A stretch of DNA of 64,000 nucleotides from an uncultured Fluviicola sp. Its GTDB lineage: Bacteria > Bacteroidota > Bacteroidia > Flavobacteriales > Crocinitomicaceae. The translations under genes and the position numbers were made by a program. The notes under the pieces are model-generated. The model ran no database searches and had not been told where the DNA came from. It saw only the letters and a list, made by a program, of their open reading frames with translations. Of this stretch, positions 51,782-59,552 are shown piece after piece. Within the stretch, counting starts at the first letter, position 1; every line of letters begins with the position of its first letter. Location: positions 1 through 64,000 of the forward strand of contig NZ_CAMLDC010000002.1 of NCBI RefSeq assembly GCF_946478805.1. Reading direction: 5' to 3'.

Positions 51782-52730
51782 TATCGGGATTTCACAAAAA
51801 GTGGCCTCGATAGATACCATCCGTTTTTCGGCAGATAGTTCCTACTCGCGAATCGTGGTGCGTTATAAAAAAGAGGTGCTTTTATTCGGAACTTCGAAAA
51901 CGGGAGTCATTGCAGTGAATGAAAAGCAAAAAAGCAGTAAACAGGTTATTCCTCCTACCAAGGGTGGAGAGTTTCGGGACATCTCAATTGATAAAGACAC
52001 GATTTATGCAATTGTTTCAGGTGATATTGGGATTGTTTACAAAGGAAACATGGAATCCATCACTCCTATTTTCAATCAAAACGGGATTTTCCTGGACGAC
52101 ATTTCGATCTTTAAAAGTCATCTCATTATTTTGGGTGATCCGGTAGACGGAAAGTTCTTCCTGCACAAGAAAGAACCTGAATCAATTACTTTCAGCGAAT
52201 TAGATCAAAGTGTTAAAAATGAGCACAATGAAGGTTGTTATGCCGCAAGCGGAACTTGCGCCCAATATTTGAATCCGGATACCTATTTTTTTGTTTCCGG
52301 AGGAGATACATCCGCCCGTTTTCATTACCTGGATCTTTGGTCGAAAAGAACTCTGACAACTAAACTTCCAATGAAAAAAGGGGAAGGATGCGGTCCTTTT
52401 TCCCTTTTCTTTTGGGATCCGATGAATGGCGCTATTGTTGGCGGTGACTACCGAAAAAGCAACGAAGCAATCCAAAATGCCTGTTTTACAACCGATGGAG
52501 GAAAAAACTGGACCGTTTCTGAAACATGTCCCAATGGTTACCGCTCTTGTGTTACCGGGAACAAAAAAATACTCTTCTCTTGTGGAACAAGTGGAATTGA
52601 TTATTCTAAGGACGGTGGAAAAAACTGGAAATTCCTCATGAAAGGGAATTTTTGCGTGTTGTTGCTGGAAAAGAAAATCTTATATGCAACAACAAATAAA
52701 GGATACTGTTTGAAATTGAAAATAAAATAA
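51738..52730 (+). CDS. BNR-repeat / Ycf48-like exported protein, GTG start inside the previous gene
   Basis: A 330-residue protein. GTG at 51738 gives a perfect signal peptide (MKNLICSFGLIFLSNIGISQ), although it lies 44 nt inside the acyltransferase gene in another frame. The body is a beta-propeller: Asp-box-like motifs in ACFTTDGGKNWTVSE and GIDYSKDGGKNWKFL, plus CYAASGTCAQYLNPDTYFFVSGGD. Similar proteins are named sialidase-like or photosystem II Ycf48-like; a catalytic set for sialidase is not visible, so it is probably a periplasmic binding or assembly factor. Confidence 0.82.
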   Translation: MKNLICSFGLIFLSNIGISQKVASIDTIRFSADSSYSRIVVRYKKEVLLFGTSKTGVIAVNEKQKSSKQVIPPTKGGEFRDISIDKDTIYAIVSGDIGIVYKGNMESITPIFNQNGIFLDDISIFKSHLIILGDPVDGKFFLHKKEPESITFSELDQSVKNEHNEGCYAASGTCAQYLNPDTYFFVSGGDTSARFHYLDLWSKRTLTTKLPMKKGEGCGPFSLFFWDPMNGAIVGGDYRKSNEAIQNACFTTDGGKNWTVSETCPNGYRSCVTGNKKILFSCGTSGIDYSKDGGKNWKFLMKGNFCVLLLEKKILYATTNKGYCLKLKIK

Positions 52731-52736
52731 ATTGCA

Positions 52737-52758
52737 GGGACGTGAAGCATCCCGTCCC
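52737..52758. terminator. Bidirectional terminator; GAAGCATC palindromic repeat, copy 2
   Basis: Stem GGGACG/CGTCCC with loop TGAAGCATCC, between the convergent BNR and thioredoxin genes. A T run follows on the plus strand. Same design as 24615-24640. Confidence 0.75.
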
Positions 52759-52773
52759 CATATTTTTTTTATT

Positions 52774-53226
52774 TTATTTTATTGCTGCAACCGCAGCCAA
52801 CAACTTTTCTTTGCTTTGTTTCCCGACCAATTTTCGAACCAGCTTCCCTTCACTGTTCACAAAAAGTAAGGTCGGGTAAGCAGAAACAGAATACGCTTTT
52901 GAGATCATCGGTCCATCGGTATCTTCTTCCGCATCTATTTTCAGATTGATGAATTTCTTATTGAAGACCTTCCCCACTTCCCCATCAGTAAAGGTGGTTT
53001 TTGCCATTTCCTTGCATGGTCCGCACCAACTCGTATGTACATCAATAAATATCAGCTTTCCCGAAGCCTTTGCCTCAAGTACAGCGTCCCGAAAAGTCAT
53101 TTTCGAGAATTTGATCCCGGAATTCCGGACACTTGTCAATTCTTTCGCATCCGAATGATTTTCCAACAGACAGAAAGAAGAAATAACGAACGAAAGTCCA
53201 ATTAAAAGCAATGCACCAAATTTCAT
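52774..53226 (-). CDS. Exported thioredoxin-family protein
   Basis: A 150-residue protein from the ATG at 53224-53226 with signal peptide (MKFGALLLIGLSFVISSFC); an ATG seven codons earlier is also possible. The thioredoxin fold has the active site SWCGPCKEMA (about residue 65) and the cis-Pro in SAYPTLLFVNSEG. The WCGPC redox centre would work in the periplasm, reducing or exchanging disulphides. A Cys in the signal could be lipidated, but the match is weak. Single gene. Confidence 0.9.
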   Translation of the reverse strand: MKFGALLLIGLSFVISSFCLLENHSDAKELTSVRNSGIKFSKMTFRDAVLEAKASGKLIFIDVHTSWCGPCKEMAKTTFTDGEVGKVFNKKFINLKIDAEEDTDGPMISKAYSVSAYPTLLFVNSEGKLVRKLVGKQSKEKLLAAVAAIK

Positions 53227-53377
53227 ATGTGTGTTTTTACGAGTCATAATCTTTGCTTAAATTTAGCAATTATAATTGCGAATGCCGAATTGTGATTTGT
53301 AAATCAGCATAAGCACTCAATTTTTGTTCCAAAACTTCACTTTTTGCATTTTGCATTTTTAATTTTGAATTCAAAAA

Positions 53378-54382
53378 ATGGCTTTTGAAGTAACTTATAC
53401 CGATTGTTCAGAAGAAACACAAGCCGAAATTCGAACGATCATCGAATTATGGAACCGGAATTCTCCTATTTATCACGTAAAAACAAGTGGCTCAACCGGA
53501 ACCCCAAAATCGATTGTACTTACCAGGGAACAATTGGAAGCTTCAGCAAAACGCAGCAATTCCTTTTTCGGGCTGGATGAAAATTCACGGGTCCTGTTGC
53601 CATTATCACCTCACACCATCGGTGGAAAAATGATGATCATTCGCGCATTGACAGGGAATTATTCCGTTGAAATCAGGGAACCAAGTGCAAATCCGATAAG
53701 CAGATTGACTCCCGGCTCACATTATTCCTTCATTTCATTGGTTCCTTACCAGGTAAAACGCATCCTGGAAGAAACACCGGAAAATTTGAACCGGTTTGAT
53801 TGCATACTGCTTGGCGGAATGGGGCTTTCTGAAGAATTGGAACAGGTACTTACTTCTCTCGGTTCAAGAGTTTATATCGGCTTCGGGATGACGGAAACTG
53901 TTTCACACATTGCGTTGCGCGAAATGGGAAACCCGGTTTATACGGCATTGGAAGGCGTCGGATTGGAAGTTTCCCAAGCCGGTTTGCTTATTTCAGATTC
54001 CAAACTGGGAATTGAACGGATGCAGACGAGCGATGTGGTTCAACTTCTTGATCCGAAACATTTCACATGGCTTGGAAGAGCCGATTTCGTTATCAATAGC
54101 GGCGGGATCAAAATTCATCCCGAGAAATTGGAGCAGGCAATTGATGAATTCATGGAAACACCCTTCATTATTGGTGGAATTCCCGATGAAAAATTGGGTG
54201 AAACCTGCATACTGATAGTTGAAAAACTACTTCCGGAAGAAAAATTCAAACAGGTTCAAACGGTGATCCGGGAAAAATTCGGTAAATATGCCGCACCCAA
54301 ACAACAAGTGCTTTCTTCCATTCTGACAACTGAAAATGGGAAGATCCGCAGGAAAGACACTTTAAATACACTTTTGCCATGA
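53378..54382 (+). CDS. AMP-binding enzyme, MenE-like (o-succinylbenzoate-CoA ligase)
   Basis: A 334-residue adenylate-forming enzyme. HVKTSGSTGTPKSIVLTREQL carries the A3 loop; ILLGGMGLSEE, GFGMTETVSHIALRE (A5), WLGRADFVINSGGIKIHPEKLEQAI (A7-A8) and the C-terminal Lys in NGKIRRKD (A10) are present. The short form and the hinge suit MenE-like enzymes of this phylum, part of menaquinone synthesis. Other men genes are not in the window, so the substrate is inferred. ATGA overlap with the J-domain gene. Confidence 0.82.
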   Translation: MAFEVTYTDCSEETQAEIRTIIELWNRNSPIYHVKTSGSTGTPKSIVLTREQLEASAKRSNSFFGLDENSRVLLPLSPHTIGGKMMIIRALTGNYSVEIREPSANPISRLTPGSHYSFISLVPYQVKRILEETPENLNRFDCILLGGMGLSEELEQVLTSLGSRVYIGFGMTETVSHIALREMGNPVYTALEGVGLEVSQAGLLISDSKLGIERMQTSDVVQLLDPKHFTWLGRADFVINSGGIKIHPEKLEQAIDEFMETPFIIGGIPDEKLGETCILIVEKLLPEEKFKQVQTVIREKFGKYAAPKQQVLSSILTTENGKIRRKDTLNTLLP

Positions 54383-55230
54383 CCCGGGCCGAATGCTTTC
54401 GTTTATTAGGACTTCCTTCCGATTCAAGTGAAGCGGATATCCGAAAGCAATATAAAAAAATGGCCTTGCGCCTTCATCCGGATGTAAACCCCGATCCTTT
54501 GGCTCATGAAGCCTTTATCCGATTAACAAAAGCCGTCGAAATCATCCTGAATCCCGATTACAAGGAAGAATCTGTTTTGAGAACTTCCAGGAAATCCGGG
54601 AAAGAGTCCGAAGAGGAGCGCCTGGAACGGATGCGTGTTGCAAAAATGCGCTTCGAGCAGCAAAAAAAACGACAGGAGATCGATAACAACCAATACTTCC
54701 TTTCCCTCACAAGCGGGATGCGCTGGAGTATCTACAAAACCATCATGCGCTTTTCATTGATGCTTGCTTTGGCTATGGCAACAGAATACTTCCTGCCCTT
54801 CCACTATGAAAAAGATGTGCTGACCGGTTCTTCCAAATCGCTCAACAACGGAATTATCAAGAGTAATATCACACGGATCGAACTGGAAAACAATGGAAAG
54901 TATTTTGTACAGAATAATTCCTATGCCTGGAAAAGAGCTTACCCGGAGGTGATTTTAGAAACAACCTGGTTCTTGCACACTCCTGTGAAAATGATCACTT
55001 CGGACGATTTTGTACGCTACCGAACGGTCTTTGATTTTCATGTGGGAAGTATCCGTTTTTTACTGATCCTGCTTTTCCTGATCCCGCTTTACCCCTACTT
55101 AAGACGACGAAAAACACTTTCGTTCGTCTTCCTGTACCATCTTTCCTTTTGGGGAGTCGGAATCGTTGCTTTGTACATCCTGTTCACACATGAACGGATC
55201 ATTCACTTATTGAGTTTCGGATTCTTGTAG
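54379..55230 (+). CDS. J-domain membrane protein
   Basis: A 283-residue protein. Residues 1-62 form a J domain with the HPD motif (RLHPDVNPDPLAHEAFIRLTKAV), which stimulates DnaK-type ATPase. A charged coil (about 70-110) leads to three hydrophobic segments near residues 118-135, 217-235 and 248-268. So it is a membrane-anchored J protein with the J domain in the cytoplasm. Client unknown. It overlaps the AMP-binding gene by 4 nt. Confidence 0.87.
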   Translation: MTRAECFRLLGLPSDSSEADIRKQYKKMALRLHPDVNPDPLAHEAFIRLTKAVEIILNPDYKEESVLRTSRKSGKESEEERLERMRVAKMRFEQQKKRQEIDNNQYFLSLTSGMRWSIYKTIMRFSLMLALAMATEYFLPFHYEKDVLTGSSKSLNNGIIKSNITRIELENNGKYFVQNNSYAWKRAYPEVILETTWFLHTPVKMITSDDFVRYRTVFDFHVGSIRFLLILLFLIPLYPYLRRRKTLSFVFLYHLSFWGVGIVALYILFTHERIIHLLSFGFL

Positions 55231-55232
55231 GC

Positions 55233-55685
55233 TTATCGCTTCATCGCGCGGGCCATATCACGCTTGTCGTCCTTCTCTTTGAGATCATGACGTTTATCGT
55301 GCAGTTTCTTACCGACACCGGTCGCCAATTCGAGTTTCAACCAGCCTTTTTCAGACAGGAACAACTTCAAGGGAACAATGGTATTTCCTTTCGTCTTGAC
55401 CCATTTTTCAAGCTTTTTGATCTCTTTCTTGTTGAGCAATAATTTGCGGTCGGAGCGTGCGGTATGATTGTAGAATGAGCCGTTTTCGTAAGGTGAAACA
55501 TGCATATTCCGTATAAAAACCTGCCCGTTATCCACGATACAGTAGGCTTCCAGAATACTCGCCTTGCCGTTCCGGATACTTTTGATCTCCGTACCGGACA
55601 ACACCATTCCCGCGGTAAAAACTTCATCTAACTGAAATTCAAACCGGGCACGTTTATTCTTGATATTTACTTCGTTCTTAGACAT
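55233..55685 (-). CDS. smpB: SsrA-binding protein SmpB
   Basis: A 150-residue protein from the ATG at 55683-55685 (MSKNEVNIKNKRARFEFQL); an ATG six codons earlier is less likely. Motifs AGMVLSGTEIKSIRNGKASI, HVSPYENGSFYNHTARSDRKLLLNK and the basic C-terminal tail KRHDLKEKDDKRDMARAMKR are diagnostic. It brings tmRNA to stalled ribosomes. The tmRNA gene is not in the window. The gene overlaps the upstream membrane protein gene by 8 nt. Confidence 0.96.
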   Translation of the reverse strand: MSKNEVNIKNKRARFEFQLDEVFTAGMVLSGTEIKSIRNGKASILEAYCIVDNGQVFIRNMHVSPYENGSFYNHTARSDRKLLLNKKEIKKLEKWVKTKGNTIVPLKLFLSEKGWLKLELATGVGKKLHDKRHDLKEKDDKRDMARAMKR

Positions 55686-56346
55686 GTTCCACTTGCGGGG
55701 CATTTTGTTTTCCCCACTCTTTTAACCCACGATAAAAATAATAAATCGTAACGATCATTAAAATATGACTGAGGTCGTCCTTATTCAACCACCGGTGAAT
55801 GTTTATTTTGAAACCAAAGATAAATGCAGAAGGAGTCAAAATCAACACCGCAATGATCATATTCTTTAAAAATGCCACTTTATCCGAACGTTTCATCAGG
55901 ATGTATGCATAAACACCTGTGTAACCGATATACGTCACAATTGCATCCAAAGCCACGAAAATAAATTTGTTCGTAAGGATCGAAGCACAGCAAAGTACCA
56001 CACATTTGATCCATATGACTTGGAAAGCGATCTTTTTCGGTCTCGAAACACCTGTCAGATGCAACATTCCCATTGCTGCAAATGCATTCGCAATGCAACC
56101 CATAATCCAACACGGGTATTTCCCCGGAAAACCTGCGTACTGAAAGAACAGGTGCCCCAACCCTCCGAATACGGTCGAGATTCCAAAAGTCAGGTAAAAC
56201 AAACGCCAGTAGAAATTGGCTTCATTCTTAAATTTCCCTAATCGATTGAATGCATAAAAACAAAAACTTGCAATGATCCAATTGAAAAGGAGTGCCATCG
56301 GCTCTTGAAGGTGTAAACCTAAAAAATCAAATTCTATTAATTCCAC
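55678..56346 (-). CDS. Seven-pass membrane protein, probable GTG start
   Basis: About 222 residues from GTG at 56344-56346 (read MELIEFDFLGLHLQEPMALLFNW). A longer frame to 56433, also GTG, exists, but a promoter-like pair lies inside that extension, which supports the shorter start. About seven hydrophobic segments, with WRLFYLTFGISTVFGGLGHLFFQYAG and IYYFYRGLKEW. The pattern (a conserved histidine in GLGHLFF) recalls DUF6962-type or ceramidase-like membrane proteins, unconfirmed. Precedes smpB with an overlap. Confidence 0.68.
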   Translation of the reverse strand: MELIEFDFLGLHLQEPMALLFNWIIASFCFYAFNRLGKFKNEANFYWRLFYLTFGISTVFGGLGHLFFQYAGFPGKYPCWIMGCIANAFAAMGMLHLTGVSRPKKIAFQVIWIKCVVLCCASILTNKFIFVALDAIVTYIGYTGVYAYILMKRSDKVAFLKNMIIAVLILTPSAFIFGFKINIHRWLNKDDLSHILMIVTIYYFYRGLKEWGKQNAPQVEHV

Positions 56347-56349
56347 AGT

Positions 56350-56381
56350 GCGAAAGTACTGCTTCAAGCAGGAAAACACAA
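56350..56381 (-). promoter_or_regulatory. Candidate promoter of the seven-pass membrane protein, near-leaderless
   Basis: Minus-strand TTG (56379-56381), 21-nt spacer, TACTTTCG (56350-56357, one mismatch to TAnnTTTG), ending 3 nt before the GTG at 56346. Confidence 0.45.
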
Positions 56382-56452
56382 GTACTCCGGTCAATGAAAT
56401 CCTAAAAATTTCAGGAATTTGTCTCAGGCACACAGAAACAACCTAAAATCCG

Positions 56453-56460
56453 TACTTTTG
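56453..56460 (+). promoter_or_regulatory. Candidate -7 box of recR, 5 nt before its ATG
   Basis: TACTTTTG at 56453-56460; ATG at 56466. No TTG at the right -33 distance. Confidence 0.48.
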
Positions 56461-56465
56461 AAGGG

Positions 56466-57071
56466 ATGAATATCCCCTCAAAATATGTGGAAGAAGCAGT
56501 GGAGCAATTCAGTTCCTTACCCGGCATTGGAAAAAGGACGGCGCTGCGTTTGGTACTCAATCTGCTGAAGCGTAATCCGGAAGAACTGGAACGCTTTGGA
56601 GATGTGCTTCAACAACTTAAAACACATGTTCAGAGTTGTTCTTCTTGCGGGAATATTTCAGACACTCCCATCTGCTCCATTTGCTCCAATGAAAAACGCA
56701 ATCACCGGTTGATTTGTGTGGTGGAAGATATCCGCGATGTGATGGCAATTGAAAGCACAGGAACGTACCAGGGAATTTACCACGTGCTGGGAGGAATTAT
56801 TTCACCTATGGACGGAATCGGGCCGAATGATCTATTCATCCAACCTTTGGTCGACAAATGCATTTCCGGATCAGTCGATGAAATTATTTTGGCTTTAAGT
56901 CCAACGATGGAAGGAGACACTACCAACTTCTTCCTATACAAGAAAGTACATGCTTCCAATGTCCGGATCACCACTCTTTCACGAGGAATTGCAGTTGGTT
57001 CGGAAATCCAGTATGCAGATGAGATCACACTTTCGCGGTCCATTCAACAGCGTATTCCTTTTCAATCTTAA
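56466..57071 (+). CDS. recR: Recombination mediator RecR
   Basis: A 201-residue protein. N-terminal helix-hairpin-helix (FSSLPGIGKRTALRLVLNLL), zinc finger CSSCGNISDTPICSIC (about residues 57-72), then a TOPRIM domain (LICVVEDIRDVMAIE...) and C-terminal Walker-B-like part. It helps load RecA with RecF/RecO at gaps. Length is standard. Single gene, apparently leaderless. Confidence 0.96.
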   Translation: MNIPSKYVEEAVEQFSSLPGIGKRTALRLVLNLLKRNPEELERFGDVLQQLKTHVQSCSSCGNISDTPICSICSNEKRNHRLICVVEDIRDVMAIESTGTYQGIYHVLGGIISPMDGIGPNDLFIQPLVDKCISGSVDEIILALSPTMEGDTTNFFLYKKVHASNVRITTLSRGIAVGSEIQYADEITLSRSIQQRIPFQS

Positions 57072-57110
57072 ATTTCACTGCTCTCTTCCATTCTTACGGT
57101 AAAAAATCCC

Positions 57111-57140
57111 TTGCACAAGATCAGATAAATAGTATATTTG
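57111..57140 (+). promoter_or_regulatory. Promoter of mscL
   Basis: TTG (57111-57113), 19-nt spacer, TATATTTG (57133-57140), 22 nt before the ATG. Confidence 0.76.
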
Positions 57141-57162
57141 GATATACTTCAAACTAAGAACT

Positions 57163-57552
57163 ATGTTAAAGGAATTCAAGGCGTTCATCATGCGCGGAAA
57201 CGTCGTCGATTTGGCCGTAGCAGTTATTTTAGGAGCGGCATTCGGTGCAATTGTCACTTCATTGGTAACGGATATCATTACTCCATTGATCCTAAAACCT
57301 GTGATGACAGCATTAGATGTACACAAATTGGAAGAGATCAAAACTGACGGAGGCGTGTTGTATGGTAAATTCATCGCTTCGGTCATTAATTTCCTGGTTG
57401 TTTCCTTCTGTATTTTCTTAATTGTTAAAGGAATGAACAGGGCAATGAACTTGCGCAAGAAAAAGGAGGACGAAACCCCTGCTCCACCAGCTGAACCATC
57501 CAATGAAGAGAAGCTTTTAACAGAGATCAGAGACCTTTTGAAAAACAAGTAA
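57163..57552 (+). CDS. mscL: Large-conductance mechanosensitive channel MscL
   Basis: A 129-residue protein, usual length. The N-terminal amphipathic helix KEFKAFIMRGN and TM1 VVDLAVAVILGAAFGAIVTSLVTDIITPLI match the family closely; TM2 lies near residues 70-90 and a charged cytoplasmic helix ends the protein (EEKLLTEIRDLLKNK). Homopentamer that releases solutes on hypo-osmotic shock. Single gene with its own promoter. Confidence 0.96.
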   Translation: MLKEFKAFIMRGNVVDLAVAVILGAAFGAIVTSLVTDIITPLILKPVMTALDVHKLEEIKTDGGVLYGKFIASVINFLVVSFCIFLIVKGMNRAMNLRKKKEDETPAPPAEPSNEEKLLTEIRDLLKNK

Positions 57553-57632
57553 ATCCGTAATAAAACTGCATTCATTAAAACCTTGGGAGCTACCAATAAC
57601 TAATTGGTTTGATAGAAATCTCATTCAAAGTT

Positions 57633-57661
57633 TTGTGGATTTGAAAATTTATATATCTTCG
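57633..57661 (+). promoter_or_regulatory. Candidate promoter of the RRM gene
   Basis: TTG (57633-57635), 18-nt spacer, TATCTTCG (57654-57661; one mismatch), giving a leader of about 45 nt before the ATG at 57713. Confidence 0.45.
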
Positions 57662-57712
57662 TTCGAAACAAATGTCCCACAAGGGGCAACAAAAGAGAAT
57701 ATTTAAATACCG

Positions 57713-58423
57713 ATGACAAGTATTTTTGTGGCAAAACTCGATTTCAACACTACAGAAGAACAGTTGAAATCCCTTTTTGAAGAACACGGTCGTGTAAACC
57801 GTGTCACCATTGCAAAAGACCGCGAGACGGGCAAACCACGAGGTTTTGCTTTTGTCGAAATGGCTGATGAATCAGAAGCTGACAGGGCTATTGAAGCTTT
57901 AGACGACTTTGCAATCAATGGACGGAATATCGCCGTCAAGAAAGCAGATGATCGTGCTTCAGGAGGAAAACCATCAGGCGATAACAATCGTTCGGGTGAC
58001 AGACCTGCTTTCCGAAGTGACCGGCCGAGAGATGACAGAGGTTCTGGGGGCGATTCAAAACCGGATTATAAAAAACCGGATGATAATCGTGTCAGTAAAC
58101 CTGCTTTTAGTGATCCGGATGATATTATTCCTGCAAAAGTTGAACGTAAAAAGGAAAAAGATCCGCGTTCTGCCGGTGTAAGTAAAGATGCTCCGAAGAA
58201 ACCCAAAATGGAAGCTTACCGCAAAAGTGGTAAAGACAATCAATTCCTGAACGATGATGATTTGTCTGATGAAGAATTGGACTTATTCGGAAGAAACGGA
58301 GAAGATGAGGACGAAGAAGAAGATTATCGTAAATACCTTGTAAACAGCGACGAGGATTCTGATGAAGACTACGACGATGACGACGAATGGGAAGACGATG
58401 AAGACGACGACGACGACGAATAA
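57713..58423 (+). CDS. RRM RNA-binding protein with long acidic tail
   Basis: A 236-residue protein. Residues 3-78 are an RNA recognition motif: RNP2-like IFVAKLDFN and RNP1 KPRGFAFVEM. A linker rich in Gly, Arg, Asp and Ser/Pro (about 80-150) follows, then an extremely acidic tail (about 180-236) made of Asp/Glu runs with some Tyr. RRM proteins of this type are cold-induced or RNA chaperones in Bacteroidota and cyanobacteria. The linker and tail are low complexity and probably disordered. Single gene with terminator. Confidence 0.9.
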   Translation: MTSIFVAKLDFNTTEEQLKSLFEEHGRVNRVTIAKDRETGKPRGFAFVEMADESEADRAIEALDDFAINGRNIAVKKADDRASGGKPSGDNNRSGDRPAFRSDRPRDDRGSGGDSKPDYKKPDDNRVSKPAFSDPDDIIPAKVERKKEKDPRSAGVSKDAPKKPKMEAYRKSGKDNQFLNDDDLSDEELDLFGRNGEDEDEEEDYRKYLVNSDEDSDEDYDDDDEWEDDEDDDDDE

Positions 58424-58435
58424 AAAATAAGATTG

Positions 58436-58467
58436 AATCCTTTCGCTCAGGCGGAGGGATTTTTTTT
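58436..58467 (+). terminator. Terminator of the RRM gene
   Basis: An 11-bp stem with two G-U pairs (AATCCTTTCGC/GCGGAGGGATT), loop TCAG, then a run of T. Confidence 0.9.
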
Positions 58468-58573
58468 GCACTCAACTTTTTGCCGGTCATCTTATTTCCC
58501 GATTATTCTCCTTTCCTGCAACGGATCACTTCGGACCTTTCGGGTTTTAATCCGATGGGGATTTCAAATTCCT

Positions 58574-59266
58574 TCAACAGATCAATAACAACCTCTTCTC
58601 TCCTGCTTTTTCCCTTGGTGCACGGTGAACACAAGGAGAAACCCGGCTTTCCGGATGATCAACCGCCAAGCGCCACAGATTGCCTCGTCCTAAACTTATC
58701 AAATTCGCATCCGATGCAGCCTGATAATGCAGGTCAAAGAAGTAATCACTTAAGAAGGATTCAAAATCGTCTGCCGCCCCATTGTATAACTTTCTGAGTT
58801 CGTCCCGTATTTCCGGGATGAGGACTTTCTGCCTGGCTTGTGAATTCGGCAATATTTCACTGGACTCGCCAAAGTAAGTACATAAATAAGTATCTGTCGG
58901 TATCGGGGAACGATCCACGTGGAAGGAATAAACGTCGGTTGGGAAGAACGAATCGTCTCTGTCATAGGATTCGATCACGTTCAGTACCGGTGATGCGCCA
59001 TGAGCTTTCAAAAGCTCCAAATCATTCAAAAGTATTTCACGGGCAAGTTGTCCCTGTTCACTTAGTTCCAGTGCCAAAAGCTCTTCCGGTTCAATTACCG
59101 TCAGTTTTCCGTCCAATTCTATCTTTTCGACAATCTCGGAAAAATCTCCTGCCAGTTCACGGTTCCAGCAAATCGCATTTATTTCCCCTGAATATGGAGT
59201 AGAAATAAGATCTTGAAAATTTGAAACGTGCTGAATTTGCTGCTCAATTGGAGATAAAGTGCTCAT
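58574..59266 (-). CDS. DUF1826-like protein
   Basis: A 230-residue soluble protein. Motifs NAICWNREL near residue 32, SFHVDRSPIPTDTYLCTYFGESSEILPNSQA near 115-145 and LGRGNLWRL... CVHRAPREK near 192-219 fit the DUF1826 family, recalled for its His/Asp motif and terminal HRAP; in Proteobacteria this family is often zinc-regulated. It could be a Fe(II)/2-oxoglutarate-like fold, which is unproven. Two direct repeats AATTGCCGCTA lie in its upstream region. Single gene. Confidence 0.62.
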   Translation of the reverse strand: MSTLSPIEQQIQHVSNFQDLISTPYSGEINAICWNRELAGDFSEIVEKIELDGKLTVIEPEELLALELSEQGQLAREILLNDLELLKAHGASPVLNVIESYDRDDSFFPTDVYSFHVDRSPIPTDTYLCTYFGESSEILPNSQARQKVLIPEIRDELRKLYNGAADDFESFLSDYFFDLHYQAASDANLISLGRGNLWRLAVDHPESRVSPCVHRAPREKAGEKRLLLIC

Positions 59267-59306
59267 AGCGGCAATTTAAGTATAAAATCAATTGGTAGCG
59301 GCAATT
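59266..59306. repeat. Direct repeat TAGCGGCAATT before the DUF1826-like gene
   Basis: TAGCGGCAATT occurs at 59266-59276 and 59296-59306, 30 nt apart (about three helix turns). The first copy touches the start codon. A regulator pair could bind here. Confidence 0.4.
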
Positions 59307-59387
59307 CGGTGTTTTCCCTGATAAAATCGTTATGCATTTTCTTTTTTAGGGAGAAGAATGGAACGGAAAATGATTCAATTTTACACG

Positions 59388-59395
59388 TACTTTTG
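59388..59395 (+). promoter_or_regulatory. Candidate -7 box of the tiny basic protein gene
   Basis: TACTTTTG at 59388-59395, ending 4 nt before the ATG at 59400. No -33 TTG. Confidence 0.42.
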
Positions 59396-59399
59396 CAGT

Positions 59400-59552
59400 A
59401 TGTCCAAACAGAAAAATACGTCGAACAAAAAACTCCATTCCAAATTATTGGCCCAAAAGAAAAATAAGGAGAAAGCAGCCAAAGAGCTGCATAAACTGCG
59501 GATCAGGGAATTGGCACAATTGGCCAACAAACAGAAAGAAAAAGAATCTTGA
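59400..59552 (+). CDS. Tiny basic protein, 50 residues
   Basis: ATG at 59400 (MSKQKNTSNKKLHSKLLAQKKNKEKAAKELHKLRIRELAQ...), 50 residues, almost entirely Lys, Glu, Ala, Leu and Gln in a helical amphipathic pattern; no hydrophobic segment. A 14-codon longer frame from 59358 is possible but covers the -7 box. No family recognised. Probably real because of the promoter box and the helix-like composition, but small and unsupported. Confidence 0.55.
   Translation: MSKQKNTSNKKLHSKLLAQKKNKEKAAKELHKLRIRELAQLANKQKEKES

Noticed and set aside
57075..57596. A long minus-strand open frame of 173 codons.
   Set aside because: It lies antisense to mscL, which has a full family match and a promoter on the plus strand; the minus frame is a by-product of codon bias.
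58258..58420. Repetitive GAC/GAT/GAA-rich tract, considered as a repeat array or CRISPR.
   Set aside because: It is the acidic tail of the RRM protein, coding in frame, with no regular repeat-spacer structure.
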